DNA of 64,000 bases from an uncultured Bacteroidales bacterium. GTDB lineage: Bacteria > Bacteroidota > Bacteroidia > Bacteroidales > Paludibacteraceae. Below are positions 8,498 to 17,291 of the stretch, one piece after another (the first letter of the stretch is position 1; the number at the start of each line of letters is the position of its first letter). The notes beneath the pieces were generated by a model. That model worked only from the letters and a program-made list of their open reading frames with translations, did not search any database and was not told where the DNA came from. Location of the stretch: assembly GCA_902799705.1 (NCBI GenBank), contig CADCBP010000012.1, positions 1 through 64,000 on the forward strand. Direction: 5' to 3'. The position numbers and the translations under genes are program-made.

Positions 8498-9821
8498 ATG
8501 TTAAAGCGAAAGTTTACATCTGTTCTGGAGCAGTATTTAACGGAAAATACCAATAAAATACTATTGGTGAATGGCGCTCGTCAGATAGGCAAGTCCTATT
8601 TAATCCGCTATGTAGGAGGGGCCTGCTATTTTCTCCCATGTACATACAACGCAAGAGTTGTATATGCAGGTCAGCACTATTGCAAATGAGATACTTGGAA
8701 ACAAGTCGGATACGCTGATCTTCTTGGACGAGATACAAGTTTATCCCCACCTGTTGACTATGCTCAAGTTCCTGCGCGAGGATGGGCGTTACCATTTTAT
8801 CGCCTCCGGCTCACAATTAGGTATCGCTTTGGCTGAGACCACTTCTGTTCCGATGGGCAGTGTAGCGATAGAGACGATGTACCAACTGGATTTTGAGGAG
8901 TTTTTGTGGGCTAACGGTGCAGGACAAGAGGCGATAGAGGGAATGCGAGACCTGTTTGAGAAACGACAACCGCTGCCGGAAGGAATGCATCGGTACATCT
9001 TGCAACAATTCCAGTATTATCTGCTGGTAGGAGGTCTGCCTGATGCGGTCAACCATTTCGTGGAATCCCATAACATGCGGGAGGTGCGTGACATCCATCG
9101 TGATATTCATGAGTTGTATCGCACAGACGCGTCGCAATACGATGAGGAACGCAAACTGATGATACGCCGCATCTACAACATGGTTCCAAGCCAATTGGAA
9201 AACAGAAAGAAAAGGATTGTATATCAGAATATCGAAGACAAGAAAGGCAAGCATTTCGCAGACTATCAGGACGAGTTTGAATATCTGATAGAGTCCGGTA
9301 TTACACTGGAGGTCAAGGCTGTCAGCCAACCTAAATACCCATTAGCCGAGTCATCGTCAAAAAATCTACTGAAGCTCTACCTGAACGATGTCGGTTTACT
9401 TACCTATCTGCTATACGGGCTGAATATCAACGCTGTGCTGCAGGACGAGCGCAGTATCAATTTAGGAACCGTCTATGAGTCCGTCGTAGCGCAGGAACTG
9501 CGTGCGCATGGATTCAAGTTATATTACTATGATAACAAGAAAAAGGGCGAAGTGGATTACCTGATCAATGACTATTCCACAGCACAGGTATTACCGTTAG
9601 AGATCAAGTCCGGTAAGGATTACAAGGAGCATAGCGCGCTGTCAAAATTCCTGGACGAAAAGGAATATAACATCCATCAGGCTATCGTATTTTCCAACGA
9701 ACCTCGTGTTTGGCAAGACAAGGGGATTTGGTATATGCCGATATACTATATCATGTTCCTGCAAAAATCACAAGCGGAACAGATCATCTTGCCGAAGTTG
9801 GAGATGCCGACTTTATCCTGA
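8498..9821 (+). pseudogene. AAA_14/DUF4143 ATPase, frame broken after Walker A
   Basis: Frame 1 (8498-8689) gives 'ILLVNGARQIGKSYLIRYVG', the AAA_14 P-loop. The rest of the family sequence resumes in another frame, readable from ~8619 ('VHTTQELYMQVSTIANEIL') and giving 'LIFLDEIQVYPHLLTMLKFL', 'SVAIETMYQLDFEEFLWA' and a C-terminal DUF4143 restriction-like fold ('KKGEVDYLIND...VLPLEIKSGKDY'). About 15-20 codons normally between the P-loop strand and VRTTEDF are missing, so this is a real deletion or an assembly fault, not slippage. Family role: ATPase plus nuclease-like domain, possibly defence or toxin related. Two intact relatives are at 25722-27053 and 56167-57339. Confidence 0.8.
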
Positions 9822-9827
9822 TGCAAT

Positions 9828-9935
9828 AACCAAACTCCCCGCTTGCCTCCGAGAAATAGACTGGCAGAAATAAAATAAAAAAGTTGCTTTTCAAGTGATA
9901 GATTCGGGCTCCTTTTTGACATCTATATGAAGGGG
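9828..9935 (+). repeat. right copy of repeat flanking the DUF4143 ATPase
   Basis: It holds both halves of the 8282-8328 repeat (9828-9853 and 9916-9935), separated by 62 nt that the left copy lacks. It begins just after the ATPase stop codon. Confidence 0.7.
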
Positions 9936-9990
9936 GATATATAAACACAAATAGAATAACACAAACATCTATAAATAAGAACGAAGAACA

Positions 9991-10218
9991 ATGACAATAG
10001 ACACTGCAAATATGTGCAGTCATCTGCAACGGAAGTTGTTCGCGGAGGACGGCGAGTACCGTGCTATTCGTGAGCAGATAGAGAACGACCCGACGCTGAC
10101 GGCTGTTGTCCGTTCACGGCAGTTACATATCTATCGCGACGGGAAGAAGATCCTTGTGCTGGCAGGCAAAAGCGCGCCGAAGATCATTCGGGAAGATAAA
10201 TTGACAGAATTATTATAA
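9991..10218 (+). CDS. hypothetical protein, 75 aa
   Basis: A small soluble, charged protein. Visible features are an N-terminal helix ('LFAEDGEYRAIREQIEND') and a beta hairpin-like segment 'RQLHIYRDGKKILVLAGK', ending 'APKIIREDKLTELL'. I do not recognise the family. It is followed within 11 bp by an O-acetyltransferase fragment on the same strand, so it may be what is left of an accessory cluster. Confidence 0.55.
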   Translation: MTIDTANMCSHLQRKLFAEDGEYRAIREQIENDPTLTAVVRSRQLHIYRDGKKILVLAGKSAPKIIREDKLTELL

Positions 10219-10228
10219 TAGCATAAAT

Positions 10229-10306
10229 ACGACCATAGACCAGTTTCGTGAACGGATGGCGACAGGCGAGCCGATAGTGGGCGGATCGGTTGTCACGCGA
10301 AAGTGA
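10229..10306 (+). pseudogene. N-terminal fragment of a maltose-type O-acetyltransferase
   Basis: Reading from ACG at 10229, the frame gives TIDQFRERMATGEPIVGGS and a stop at 10304-10306. 'FRERMxxGEPIVGGS' is the characteristic N-terminus of lacA/maa-like hexapeptide acetyltransferases. The usual ATG is ACG here and the protein ends after 25 codons, so it is a dead fragment. It abuts the stop codon of the convergent AraC gene with no gap. A complete family member is at 18288-18848. Confidence 0.55.
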
Positions 10307-11170
10307 TTAAGACTCTTGATAGCGGATATATTCGCCCGGAGTGAAGCCTGTGTGGCGCTTGAAGAAACGGCAGAAAGAAGGAGAGTCGGCATAGCCGAGA
10401 TGGTCACTTATCTGCTGCACAGACAAGTCCGGACGGGAGGAAAGCAGGTTCTTAGCCTGCGTAGCGAGGTATTGCTCGATGTAATCGCTGGCAGAGATAC
10501 CCACCATATTTTTAATAACCACCGAGAAATGGCGTGTCGTGAGATGCGCCTTTTCTGCATAGAAGGCCACTTCGTGCTGCTGACGGTAGTTCATGGCTAA
10601 GAGGTTGCAGAACTCAATGAAGACGGTATAACTGCGGTTGTGCATTCTGGCATCATCGTCCATCTCGCGCCGGCACGCGTCTAACATCTCCGTCATGATA
10701 TCGGTCTGCGACAGGAGCATCTCATGGCGATGCGGGAAACGGGAAGCAGATGTGTTGCTGATGATTTCCAATAGTTCGACCGCTTTCATGTATTGCGCCA
10801 TTTCTTCATCTGTCAGCCGGCAAGCAGGCGTTTTATGGAACTTGTTGCGGTCATGCGTCATCCGCCTTTGTGTCATGTCTTGCTCAAAAGCGAAAGAGTG
10901 CATAATGATGGTAATAGAGTAATCCGGGCTGCTATCAATAGGGCGTATGATATGGTTTGGCAGAATCATCGCCACTTCATTCGGCCGGAAGACGACTTCC
11001 TGCATGTCATACAATGCGCGCGACGAGCCGGAATGACAGATGAACAGCATCAGATAGGGCGAGATAATATCTCTGTCATAAATAGGGAAACCATGCACAT
11101 TGCGAATCACCGCCACTTCTTTCTTTTCTATCGTGTGGTACGCCTCCTCAAAAATACGTCTTGTTTCCAT
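10307..11170 (-). CDS. AraC-family transcriptional regulator
   Basis: A 287-aa protein. The C-terminal ~95 residues form the double HTH of AraC/XylS proteins ('LSVQQISDHLGYADSPSFCRFFKRHTGFTPGEYI'). The N-terminal ~170 residues look like the cupin-type sensory half ('VVFRPNEVAMILPNHI'). It is divergently placed from the secreted-protein operon starting at 11446, with 275 bp of shared upstream DNA holding a promoter for each side, so that operon is its likely target (inference). The ligand cannot be read from sequence. Confidence 0.9.
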   Translation of the reverse strand: METRRIFEEAYHTIEKKEVAVIRNVHGFPIYDRDIISPYLMLFICHSGSSRALYDMQEVVFRPNEVAMILPNHIIRPIDSSPDYSITIIMHSFAFEQDMTQRRMTHDRNKFHKTPACRLTDEEMAQYMKAVELLEIISNTSASRFPHRHEMLLSQTDIMTEMLDACRREMDDDARMHNRSYTVFIEFCNLLAMNYRQQHEVAFYAEKAHLTTRHFSVVIKNMVGISASDYIEQYLATQAKNLLSSRPDLSVQQISDHLGYADSPSFCRFFKRHTGFTPGEYIRYQES

Positions 11171-11188
11171 AAATCATCATTTTGGGTA

Positions 11189-11219
11189 CAAAAGTACTGC
11201 ATTTTTTTGGTATACGCAA
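11189..11219 (-). promoter_or_regulatory. promoter of the AraC gene
   Basis: On the minus strand TTG (11219-11217), 20 nt, TACTTTTG (11196-11189). It lies 19 bp upstream of the ATG at 11170. Confidence 0.8.
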
Positions 11220-11294
11220 GGTTTTTTTGATAAAATCTTACTTTGGGTTAATTATTTCCCATAAATGGGTAATGCGTATGTGCGCGGAAAACAG

Positions 11295-11302
11295 TAATTT
11301 TG
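11295..11302 (+). promoter_or_regulatory. -7 box of the secreted-protein operon
   Basis: TAATTTTG at 11295-11302 fits the -7 consensus, but no good TTG lies 20 nt upstream. A weak promoter helped by the neighbouring AraC protein would fit this. It implies a 5' leader of ~140 nt. Confidence 0.5.
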
Positions 11303-11353
11303 TCGTCGGATTTGGAGATCAATGACTGCGTTACTCCGTAACTTGTATAATTG

Positions 11354-11420
11354 TCTCAAATCCTCCTCTCCCCATAGCAAACAGCCTGCGGCTTGGTTTA
11401 CTCTGGGGGCCCTGAGATAG
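11354..11420 (+). other. structured 5' leader with nested hairpin
   Basis: TCTCA/TGAGA, CTCCCCA/TGGGGG and AAACAGCC/GGCTtgGTTT nest inside one another between the promoter and the start codon. The ends CTCTCCCC and GGGGGCCCT match the dispersed hairpin at 19790 and 57737. It precedes an exceptionally strong ribosome site. Confidence 0.5.
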
Positions 11421-11445
11421 AAAACCCTTTAAAAGGAGGTATAAA

Positions 11446-11850
11446 GTGAAAAAGATTATTCTAATGTTCCTGCTTGTATGCGCCGGGATGGTGCAGGCAG
11501 GTGAGTATGCGTTCCTGGTATTTACCAATACTGCAGGTACGCAGACGGCACTGAAGGTGACCAATCTGACGATGAAGGTCAATGGTACGCAGTTAGACGT
11601 GACGAATGAAGACGGCACGGTAAATTTCTCGTTGACCGAACTGGCCTCGATGCAGTTTCGCACGGAGTCAGGCGAGTGGGCGGATGTAGAGAATGTATTG
11701 GACGGAGACGGACCGGTATGCGTGTTTACAATCTTAGGATCCTCGCTCGGTGAGTTTGACAACATGGTACAGGCGGCGAGCAAGCTCGCACACGGAATCT
11801 ATATTGTTACCGATGGGAAACGCTCCGTGAAAATCAACATCCATAAATGA
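11446..11850 (+). CDS. exported hypothetical protein, 134 aa
   Basis: Translation starts at GTG 11446, fixed by a full Shine-Dalgarno AAAAGGAGG at 11430-11438, which is rare in this phylum. A Sec signal peptide covers ~1-17 (cleavage after MVQA). The mature protein has repeating beta strands ('MKVNGTQLDVTNEDGTVNFSL') and ends in 'LAHGIYIVTDGKRSVKINI', which resembles the last strands of a T9SS sorting domain without being a full match. Its stop overlaps the upstream in-frame ATG of the beta-helix gene at 11847, so the two form one operon and probably act together at the cell surface. Confidence 0.7.
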   Translation: MKKIILMFLLVCAGMVQAGEYAFLVFTNTAGTQTALKVTNLTMKVNGTQLDVTNEDGTVNFSLTELASMQFRTESGEWADVENVLDGDGPVCVFTILGSSLGEFDNMVQAASKLAHGIYIVTDGKRSVKINIHK

Positions 11851-11864
11851 AAGGAACAAAAGTT

Positions 11865-13806
11865 ATGAAAAAGATATTATTAGCTATCAGTATTCAGTTG
11901 TCGGCGATCAGTTTGTTTGCCCAGACGCTGAATGTGCAGGTGGGAAACGTGCGGTATCTGTTTCCGGCGGCGCAGACCGCTCAGATGCCGTACGAGAACG
12001 GTTCGAGTTTGACCGTCATGGGCAAAGTGTTCAACCTGAGTGAGATAGACAGTATGTACGTCGATGAGACAGCTGTAACGGACAACACGGTGCAAGTGGC
12101 ATATAACGATGCGAGTGCGGACATCACGGTGGCGGGCAACATCGCGCGTCTCCTTACTATCGCCCAATCGGGCGCTCATGTGAGCATCATCCAGAGTGCC
12201 GACGTGGCGGAAGAGATCACTTATACCCTCTCGGGTTCTTCGTCCGACGGCGGGTTCTATAACGAAGGTGCTTACAAGGCGACCGTGGAACTGAACAACC
12301 TCAACCTGACGAACGTGTCGGCTACCTACTCCGGCGCGGCGGTGCATATCCAGAACAGCAAGCGTATCAAAGTGAAACCGCTCAACGGTACGACAAACAC
12401 GCTGGTGGATGCTGCGGGCGGCAAGCAGAAAGGATGTCTCTATATCAAAGGTGACGGGTAACGTGAAGCACGGTATCAAGACCGGCGAGTATTTCAGCAT
12501 CAAGAACTCCACCATTAACATCCTCTCGGCGGTAGGTGACGGTATCAACTGCGAGCAGTTCTTCCTCATGGAGAGCGGCACGATCACGATCAATAATGTA
12601 GCTGACGACGGCCTGCAATGCGATATAGAAGACACGACCGTCGGTTCGACAGGCGAGACCGTGGATCACGAGGATGAAGACTCCGGCAACATCTATATCT
12701 CCGGCGGCACACTGACGATGAACATCACCGGTGTGGCTTGCAAAGGTATCAAATCCGAGGGCAACATCGCCATCAGCGGCGGCGACATCACCGTCACCAC
12801 ATCCGGCATCGGAATGTGGGACACGGAGGACTTGGAGACCAAGGCAGCGGCTTGTATCAGCAGCGATGCGAACATCACCATCAGCGGCGGTACGCTGAAC
12901 CTGACGAGTACCGGTTCGGGCGGTAAGGGTCTCAAATGCGACAGCCTGCTGACCTTCACCGGCGGCACGATGGCAATCAAGACCACCGGCGCACTCTATT
13001 ACAACAACGGCACAACCGAGAACACCAACTATACCGGTAATACCGATAATATCGACAGCAAGTATTACTCTTCGCCGAAGGGTATCAAAGCCGGCACGAA
13101 GACCGAGTCGGGCAGCGGATGGTATGTGACTTATACGTACGCAGGCGGTATCGTCATCAGCGGCGGTAAGATCTCCGTCAGCACGTCGGGACGCAACGCC
13201 GAGGGTATCGAGAGCAAGAGCACGCTCGTCATCAACAACGGCGAGGTGGTGGTCAATGCGTACGATGACGGTATCAATGCCGCTTCCGACCTCACCATCA
13301 ACGGCGGACTCGTCTATTCGCGTTCGACCAATAACGACGGTATCGATGCGAACGGAAACGTCTATCTCAAGGGCGGTCTGGTCTATGCTATCGGTGCTTC
13401 TTCGCCGGAAGTGGCGATTGACGCCAACAGCGAGGAGCAGAAGAAACTGTATGTCCAAGGCGGCACGTTAGTGGCTATCGGTGGTTTGGAGAGCGGCGCC
13501 AGTCTCACGCAGAGTTGTTATAAGGCATCGTCATGGAGCAAGAACACCTGGTACGCGCTGACGGTCGGAAACGATGTCTTTGCGTTCAAGACCCCGAGCA
13601 GCGGCGGAAGTAATCTGATTGTCTCGGGCGCTTCCACACCAACGCTCAAATCCGGCATTACCGCTTCCGGCACAGAGATCTTCGACGGTGTTGGTTTCTA
13701 TCCGGCAGAAGCCACAGGCGGTTCGTCCGTATCGCTCAGTTCGTACACCGGCGGCGGTGGCGGTCCCGGTGGCGGTCCCGGTGGTGGCGGACACGGAGGA
13801 TGGTAA
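11865..13806 (+). CDS. secreted beta-helix 'carbohydrate-binding domain' protein (Cthe_2159-like), frame broken
   Basis: The ATG at 11865 is preferred over 11847 because it starts the signal peptide (MKKILLAISIQLSAISLFAQ). The mature protein has many short 'ISGG' rungs typical of parallel beta-helix, Cthe_2159-like pectin-binding proteins, e.g. 'GDGINCEQFF', 'GKGLKCDSLLTFTGGT' and 'DDGINAASDLTINGG'. It ends in a Gly/Pro tail (GGGGGPGGGPGGGGHGGW). Frame 1 stops at 12461 inside '..CLYIKGDG'; the homologous text continues in another frame as 'SKVTGNVKHGIKTGEYF'. Some 8-10 codons between KG and VTGN appear to be lost near 12445-12465. Without that break the product would be ~645 aa. A pectin-related role fits the PL9 lyase at 20676. 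Confidence 0.75.
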
Positions 13807-13811
13807 TTGGT

Positions 13812-13842
13812 AAACGACAGTGCTTATTTGGCGCTGTCGTTT
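13812..13842 (+). terminator. terminator of the secreted-protein operon
   Basis: AAACGACAGTGC pairs with GCGCTGTCGTTT (12 bp, one G-T) around a 7-nt loop, followed by GTTTTAGTT. It starts 5 bp after the stop codon. Confidence 0.85.
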
Positions 13843-13937
13843 GTTTTAGTTGCATCGGTTGATTTTTTGTGCCTGCGATTTAACTTTTGCGCGTTTTCTG
13901 CATCTTATAGACAGAACACGAAATAAAAACAACAGTA

Positions 13938-14114
13938 ATGAAGCGAATCTTTCTCATCATGGCAGTAATCGCCATCAGTTTTCCTTCTTTCGGCCGTGTC
14001 ATCTGCGACACGGCTTGTCACGCGCTGGAAGATGAATTCCGTAATTACGCTGTAGTCTATATGGTCTATGTCGCCGGCTACAAAGGCGTCGCCTGCAAAG
14101 TGGTCGTGCATTAA
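13938..14114 (+). CDS. 58-aa exported peptide
   Basis: ATG at 13938 to TAA at 14112-14114. Residues 1-18 are a signal peptide (MKRIFLIMAVIAISFPSFG). The 40-residue remainder has three cysteines and is rich in Val, Tyr and Ala ('VICDTACHALEDEF', 'YVAGYKGVACKVVVH'). It lies 42 bp before the Spy-like gene and shares its strand, so it is probably the first gene of the ECF-sigma operon. No family recognised; a small envelope-stress reporter or effector is possible but speculative. Confidence 0.6.
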   Translation: MKRIFLIMAVIAISFPSFGRVICDTACHALEDEFRNYAVVYMVYVAGYKGVACKVVVH

Positions 14115-14156
14115 ATGGTACAATTTTTGTAACAGAATAATCAAAACAACAATACT

Positions 14157-14570
14157 ATGCGAAAGATGATAATTATCGCCATGACGATGCTTATGGCAGT
14201 CAGTTTGAACGCGCAGCAACCGGCTAACCGACAGCAGGCTATGCAGCGGATCGAACAACAGGTGCGTCACTATAGTGAGGCCTTTGCGCTGAACGAGGAA
14301 CAAGCGCAGCAGTTTGCCACACTCTACAAGGCGTACAACAAACAAATGCGCGCTATCCATGACCAATATCGGCATGAAAGGACTGCGGAAGGAACCACGC
14401 TGACTGACGAACAGATAGAGCAACGGATATTGGATAATTTTGCCCAAAGCCGTGCTATCCTCGACGTGCGCGAGCAGTATTACAAGGAGTTTCGGAAGAT
14501 TCTCACAGCTTCGCAAATCAACCAAATCTTCGAAGAGGAAAAAGCCCGCCGAGCACAGATGAGACGATGA
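14157..14570 (+). CDS. Spy/CpxP-like periplasmic protein
   Basis: A 137-aa protein with a signal peptide (cleavage near LNAQ). The remainder is all-helical and charged, with the Spy-like pattern 'LNEEQAQQFATLYKAYNKQM' and a late 'ILTASQINQIFEEEKARRAQMRR' resembling the LTxxQ repeat. Spy-type proteins are periplasmic ATP-independent chaperones or stress sensors. Its last codon overlaps the start of the ECF sigma gene by 4 bp (ATGA), which ties it to envelope-stress control. Confidence 0.8.
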   Translation: MRKMIIIAMTMLMAVSLNAQQPANRQQAMQRIEQQVRHYSEAFALNEEQAQQFATLYKAYNKQMRAIHDQYRHERTAEGTTLTDEQIEQRILDNFAQSRAILDVREQYYKEFRKILTASQINQIFEEEKARRAQMRR

Positions 14571-15088
14571 GACTTTGGCCGCCACATAGCCTCACGACCG
14601 AACAACTGATAGAGCGATACCAACAACCGCTCTATTGGCACATCCGGCGTATGGTGGTCACTCATGAGGATGCCGAAGATGTGCTGCAAGAGACCTTCAT
14701 TCAGATCCACACGCATCTGAGCGAATTGCGCGACCTCACGCAAGAACGCGCTTGGGTCTATCGGATAGCCACGAACGAAGCACTCCAATGGTTGCGGTCC
14801 AGACATGAGTTCCTGTCGCTCGAAGACGAAGACGCTTCGCCGCTGATTAACAACCTGTTAGCAGATACCTATACGGACACAGGCGATGCGTTGGTTCTTC
14901 TCTTTCAGGAAGCCGTTCTTTCGCTCCCGACCTTGCAACGGACGGTCTTCAATCTGCGCTATTACGACGAACTGCCGTACGAAGAGATAGCTGCCGTCAC
15001 GGGCTCGTCTGTCTCTTCCGCCAAAACCAATTATCATTACGCAAAAGAAAAGATAAGCAACTATGTTACTTCCAAAATATCCCAATAA
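14567..15088 (+). CDS. ECF-type RNA polymerase sigma factor
   Basis: A 173-aa sigma-70 family protein. Region 2 is visible as 'QPLYWHIRRMVVTHEDAEDVLQETF' (~17-45) and region 4 as 'LRYYDELPYEEIAAVTGSSVSSAKTNYHYA' (~130-160). Region 3 is absent, as in ECF sigmas. It overlaps the Spy-like gene by 4 bp and is followed by a small membrane protein likely to be its anti-sigma factor, a common Bacteroidetes arrangement. Probable role: envelope-stress response, with the operon under its own control. Confidence 0.92.
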   Translation: MRLWPPHSLTTEQLIERYQQPLYWHIRRMVVTHEDAEDVLQETFIQIHTHLSELRDLTQERAWVYRIATNEALQWLRSRHEFLSLEDEDASPLINNLLADTYTDTGDALVLLFQEAVLSLPTLQRTVFNLRYYDELPYEEIAAVTGSSVSSAKTNYHYAKEKISNYVTSKISQ

Positions 15089-15138
15089 ATGACTAAATGT
15101 TAAATGACTAAATAAATGACCAAATGGTAAATGATAAA

Positions 15139-15432
15139 ATGGTAAATATTTTTGAACGAGTTCAAAAAAAGACTCCTTACAAAGTTCCGGAGAACTATTT
15201 TGCGCACTCGAAGTCTCGTTTGCGTCCGACTTCTCATCGCAAATGGTATTGGGGCATTGCCGCATCCCTTGTGCTGGTGGCAGGCATCTGGTCACTCGTA
15301 CGTATAGCTTCTCCTTCTTCACCAACTACGGACACTACGGTCAATTATTCTCCGGTCTATTCCGCTACTCCCACCGAAGACTGGAGTGACTTTGCCGAAG
15401 CCGACCTTTTCTTAGAAAATATGAATTGGTAA
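15139..15432 (+). CDS. small single-pass membrane protein, putative anti-sigma factor
   Basis: The start at 15139 is chosen because the sequence before it is a low-complexity AAATG word repeat; 15124 is an alternative giving five more residues. The ~97-aa product has a cytoplasmic N-terminus ('IFERVQKKTPYKVPENYF'), one membrane helix ('WYWGIAASLVLVAGIWSLV') and an acidic periplasmic tail. The 'PYxVPENYF' opening is common in Bacteroidetes proteins encoded after ECF sigma genes. Sigma binding is inferred from position and topology. Confidence 0.7.
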   Translation: MVNIFERVQKKTPYKVPENYFAHSKSRLRPTSHRKWYWGIAASLVLVAGIWSLVRIASPSSPTTDTTVNYSPVYSATPTEDWSDFAEADLFLENMNW

Positions 15433-15440
15433 AAACGACA

Positions 15441-15476
15441 AAAAATCCCACAAAAACTTGCATATGTGGGATTTTT
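15441..15476 (+). terminator. terminator of the sigma operon
   Basis: AAAAATCCCACA (15441-15452) pairs with TGTGGGATTTTT (15465-15476) and is followed by more T residues. The hairpin physically overlaps the next promoter. Confidence 0.85.
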
Positions 15477-15488
15477 TTTGTACCTTTG
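15458..15488 (+). promoter_or_regulatory. promoter of the MmcQ-like gene, inside the terminator
   Basis: TTG (15458-15460) lies in the loop of the upstream terminator, then 20 nt, then TACCTTTG (15481-15488). Terminator and promoter therefore share about 19 bp. Confidence 0.8.
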
Positions 15489-15513
15489 CAGCCCAAACAA
15501 GCAAGTCTGATTT

Positions 15514-15861
15514 ATGAACGTAGAAGAGATTCGGGATTTCTGCCTTTCGTTGGGCGCAGATGTAGAAGAGAAACTGCCTTTCGTCATGTTCAAGAACGGC
15601 GAAGGAGTGCTGGTTTTCTATGTCTGCGGACATATGTTTTGTTTCTTCGACCTCAATGATTTTCAGGTTATCTCGCTCAAGTGCCAGCCGGAACGGATCG
15701 ACGAACTGAAAGCACAATACGATTGCATCGGCAACCCGTATAACGAGTCGCCCAAACACTGGATCGGTCTTGACCCGCATTCTTCGCCGGACGCACTCAC
15801 AAAAGATCTCATCCGCAATTCATACGAAATCGTCAAAGCCAAATATAGCAAGAAAAAATAA
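15514..15861 (+). CDS. MmcQ/YjbR family protein
   Basis: A 115-aa protein with the YjbR/CyaY-like DNA-binding fold: 'VEEIRDFCLSLGADVEEKLPF', 'MFCFFDLNDFQVISLKC' and 'HWIGLDPHSSPDALTKDLIRNSYEIVKAK'. The WIxL...D...L...SY pattern is diagnostic for the family. It has a 'double wing' fold and no established biochemical role. It is the first gene of a plus-strand run reaching 19610, with the cation transporter 5 bp later. Confidence 0.85.
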   Translation: MNVEEIRDFCLSLGADVEEKLPFVMFKNGEGVLVFYVCGHMFCFFDLNDFQVISLKCQPERIDELKAQYDCIGNPYNESPKHWIGLDPHSSPDALTKDLIRNSYEIVKAKYSKKK

Positions 15862-15866
15862 AACAG

Positions 15867-16775
15867 ATGACGCGAGAGAAAGAGATTATACGAATCACCC
15901 TATGGGGTAGCGTGGTTAATGTGGCATTAACTGCCTTGAAGTTCGTGGCGGGAATCATAGGTTGCTCGGCTGCGATGATAGCGGATGCCGTACATTCGTT
16001 GAGCGACCTGCTGACGGATTTTGTGGTGCTTCTTTTTGTGAAGATCAGCAGTCGTCCGGCGGACAGTGAGCACCCCTATGGTCACGGTAAATATGAGACA
16101 CTGGCCACTACTATCGTGGCTATTGCGCTCTTGGTGGCAGGTGGTGTCTTGGCGGCGGAGGGTGTGCAGAAGATAGTGAGTGCGCAGCACGGCGCGGAAC
16201 TGGTGATGCCTGGTCGGATAGCCTTATGGGCGGCGCTCATCAGCATAGCAGCGAAAGAAATCATCTATTGGCTTACGGTCCATGTCAGCCGTCGTGTCAA
16301 CTCACCGGCTCTGGAAGCCAATGCCTGGCACCATCGCACAGACGCGTTGTCGTCGGTAGCTACGGCGGTCGGAATAGGCGGAGCGTTGTTGTTCGGCGGT
16401 CAATGGGCTATTCTGGATCCGATAGCCGCTGTGCTGGTAAGTATCTTCATCATCGTCACAGCCGGCAAACTGCTGCATGAAGCCGTACAGGATTTGATGG
16501 AGAAACGTTTGCCGGAAGAAGTGGAGCAACAGATCCGCGAGATCGTAGCACAGGACAGCGAGATGAGCGAGATGCACCATCTCCGTACGCGCCGTGTGGG
16601 CAATGTGTACTCGATTGAGATGCACTTGCGCATGCATGGAAACGTGTCGCTATACGAGGCGCACAGGCATAGTGTCCTTCTGGAGCAAAAACTGCGTGAA
16701 CGTTTCGGCGCAGCGACGATGATAACCATCCATCTGGAACCGCTCAAAGCCAATGGCGTTTATTTACCCGATTAA
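15867..16775 (+). CDS. cation diffusion facilitator (CDF) family transporter
   Basis: A 302-aa inner-membrane antiporter for Zn2+, Fe2+ or related divalent metals. The metal-site motif 'MIADAVHSLSDLLTDF' falls in TM2 (Asp40, Asp47, Asp51) and 'HHRTDALSS' in TM5. Residues ~205-290 form the C-terminal ferredoxin-like cytoplasmic domain, with 'HHLRTRRVGNVYSIEMHLRM'. Length and order match FieF/ZitB-type proteins. The transported metal cannot be told from these residues alone. Confidence 0.92.
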   Translation: MTREKEIIRITLWGSVVNVALTALKFVAGIIGCSAAMIADAVHSLSDLLTDFVVLLFVKISSRPADSEHPYGHGKYETLATTIVAIALLVAGGVLAAEGVQKIVSAQHGAELVMPGRIALWAALISIAAKEIIYWLTVHVSRRVNSPALEANAWHHRTDALSSVATAVGIGGALLFGGQWAILDPIAAVLVSIFIIVTAGKLLHEAVQDLMEKRLPEEVEQQIREIVAQDSEMSEMHHLRTRRVGNVYSIEMHLRMHGNVSLYEAHRHSVLLEQKLRERFGAATMITIHLEPLKANGVYLPD

Positions 16776-16790
16776 TAGAACTGATAGCAT

Positions 16791-17291
16791 ATGAGTAAGT
16801 TTCGTGCAATAGCCGGCTATGTGCTCGGCGGAGTGATGTTCGTGGTGTTGTTGCCGACGATCATGTGGTTGGCATCAGGTATGCCGGCATTGGAGCATAT
16901 CGGCGTGTGTCGCGCATCGATAACAGGTGTGCTGATTATCGGCGGTTTGGCTCTCAGTATATGGACGATCGTGTATATGAAACGTCGCGGCAAAGGCAAT
17001 CCGATGGACGCTTTTGATCATGAGATAGGTCCGCGCACCCAACATCTAATGGTGGATGGACCGTATCGGCTCAACCGCAATCCTATGTTGACGGGGACGT
17101 TCATCTATCTGCTCGGTTATATCGTGTGGCTCTGGACGTGGCAAGCTTTGCTTGTTTGGGTTATCTTCGTGGCTATCATGATAGTACAAGTACTGAGCGA
17201 AGAGAAACGGCTGCGCCGTGATTTCGGCGAGGAATATGAAGCTTATTGCCGCCGTACCGGCCGGTTTCTGCCATGGACATGTAAAAAATGA
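16791..17291 (+). CDS. isoprenylcysteine carboxyl methyltransferase-like membrane protein
   Basis: A 166-aa protein with four or five membrane helices and the C-terminal ICMT/PEMT signature 'GPYRLNRNPMLTGTF' and 'EEKRLRRDFGEEYEAYCRRTGRFLPW'. Proteins of this type methylate lipids or other small hydrophobic substrates using SAM bound near the second half; the bacterial substrate is generally unknown. Its stop codon overlaps the start of the following hydrolase (ATGA), suggesting translational coupling. Confidence 0.85.
   Translation: MSKFRAIAGYVLGGVMFVVLLPTIMWLASGMPALEHIGVCRASITGVLIIGGLALSIWTIVYMKRRGKGNPMDAFDHEIGPRTQHLMVDGPYRLNRNPMLTGTFIYLLGYIVWLWTWQALLVWVIFVAIMIVQVLSEEKRLRRDFGEEYEAYCRRTGRFLPWTCKK

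Noticed and set aside
8612-8660. Programmed frameshift in the ATPase
   Set aside because: Residues expected between the two frames are missing, so it is a deletion and not slippage.
12445-13458. 337-codon minus-strand ORF
   Set aside because: Antisense to the repetitive beta-helix gene; no promoter or domain.
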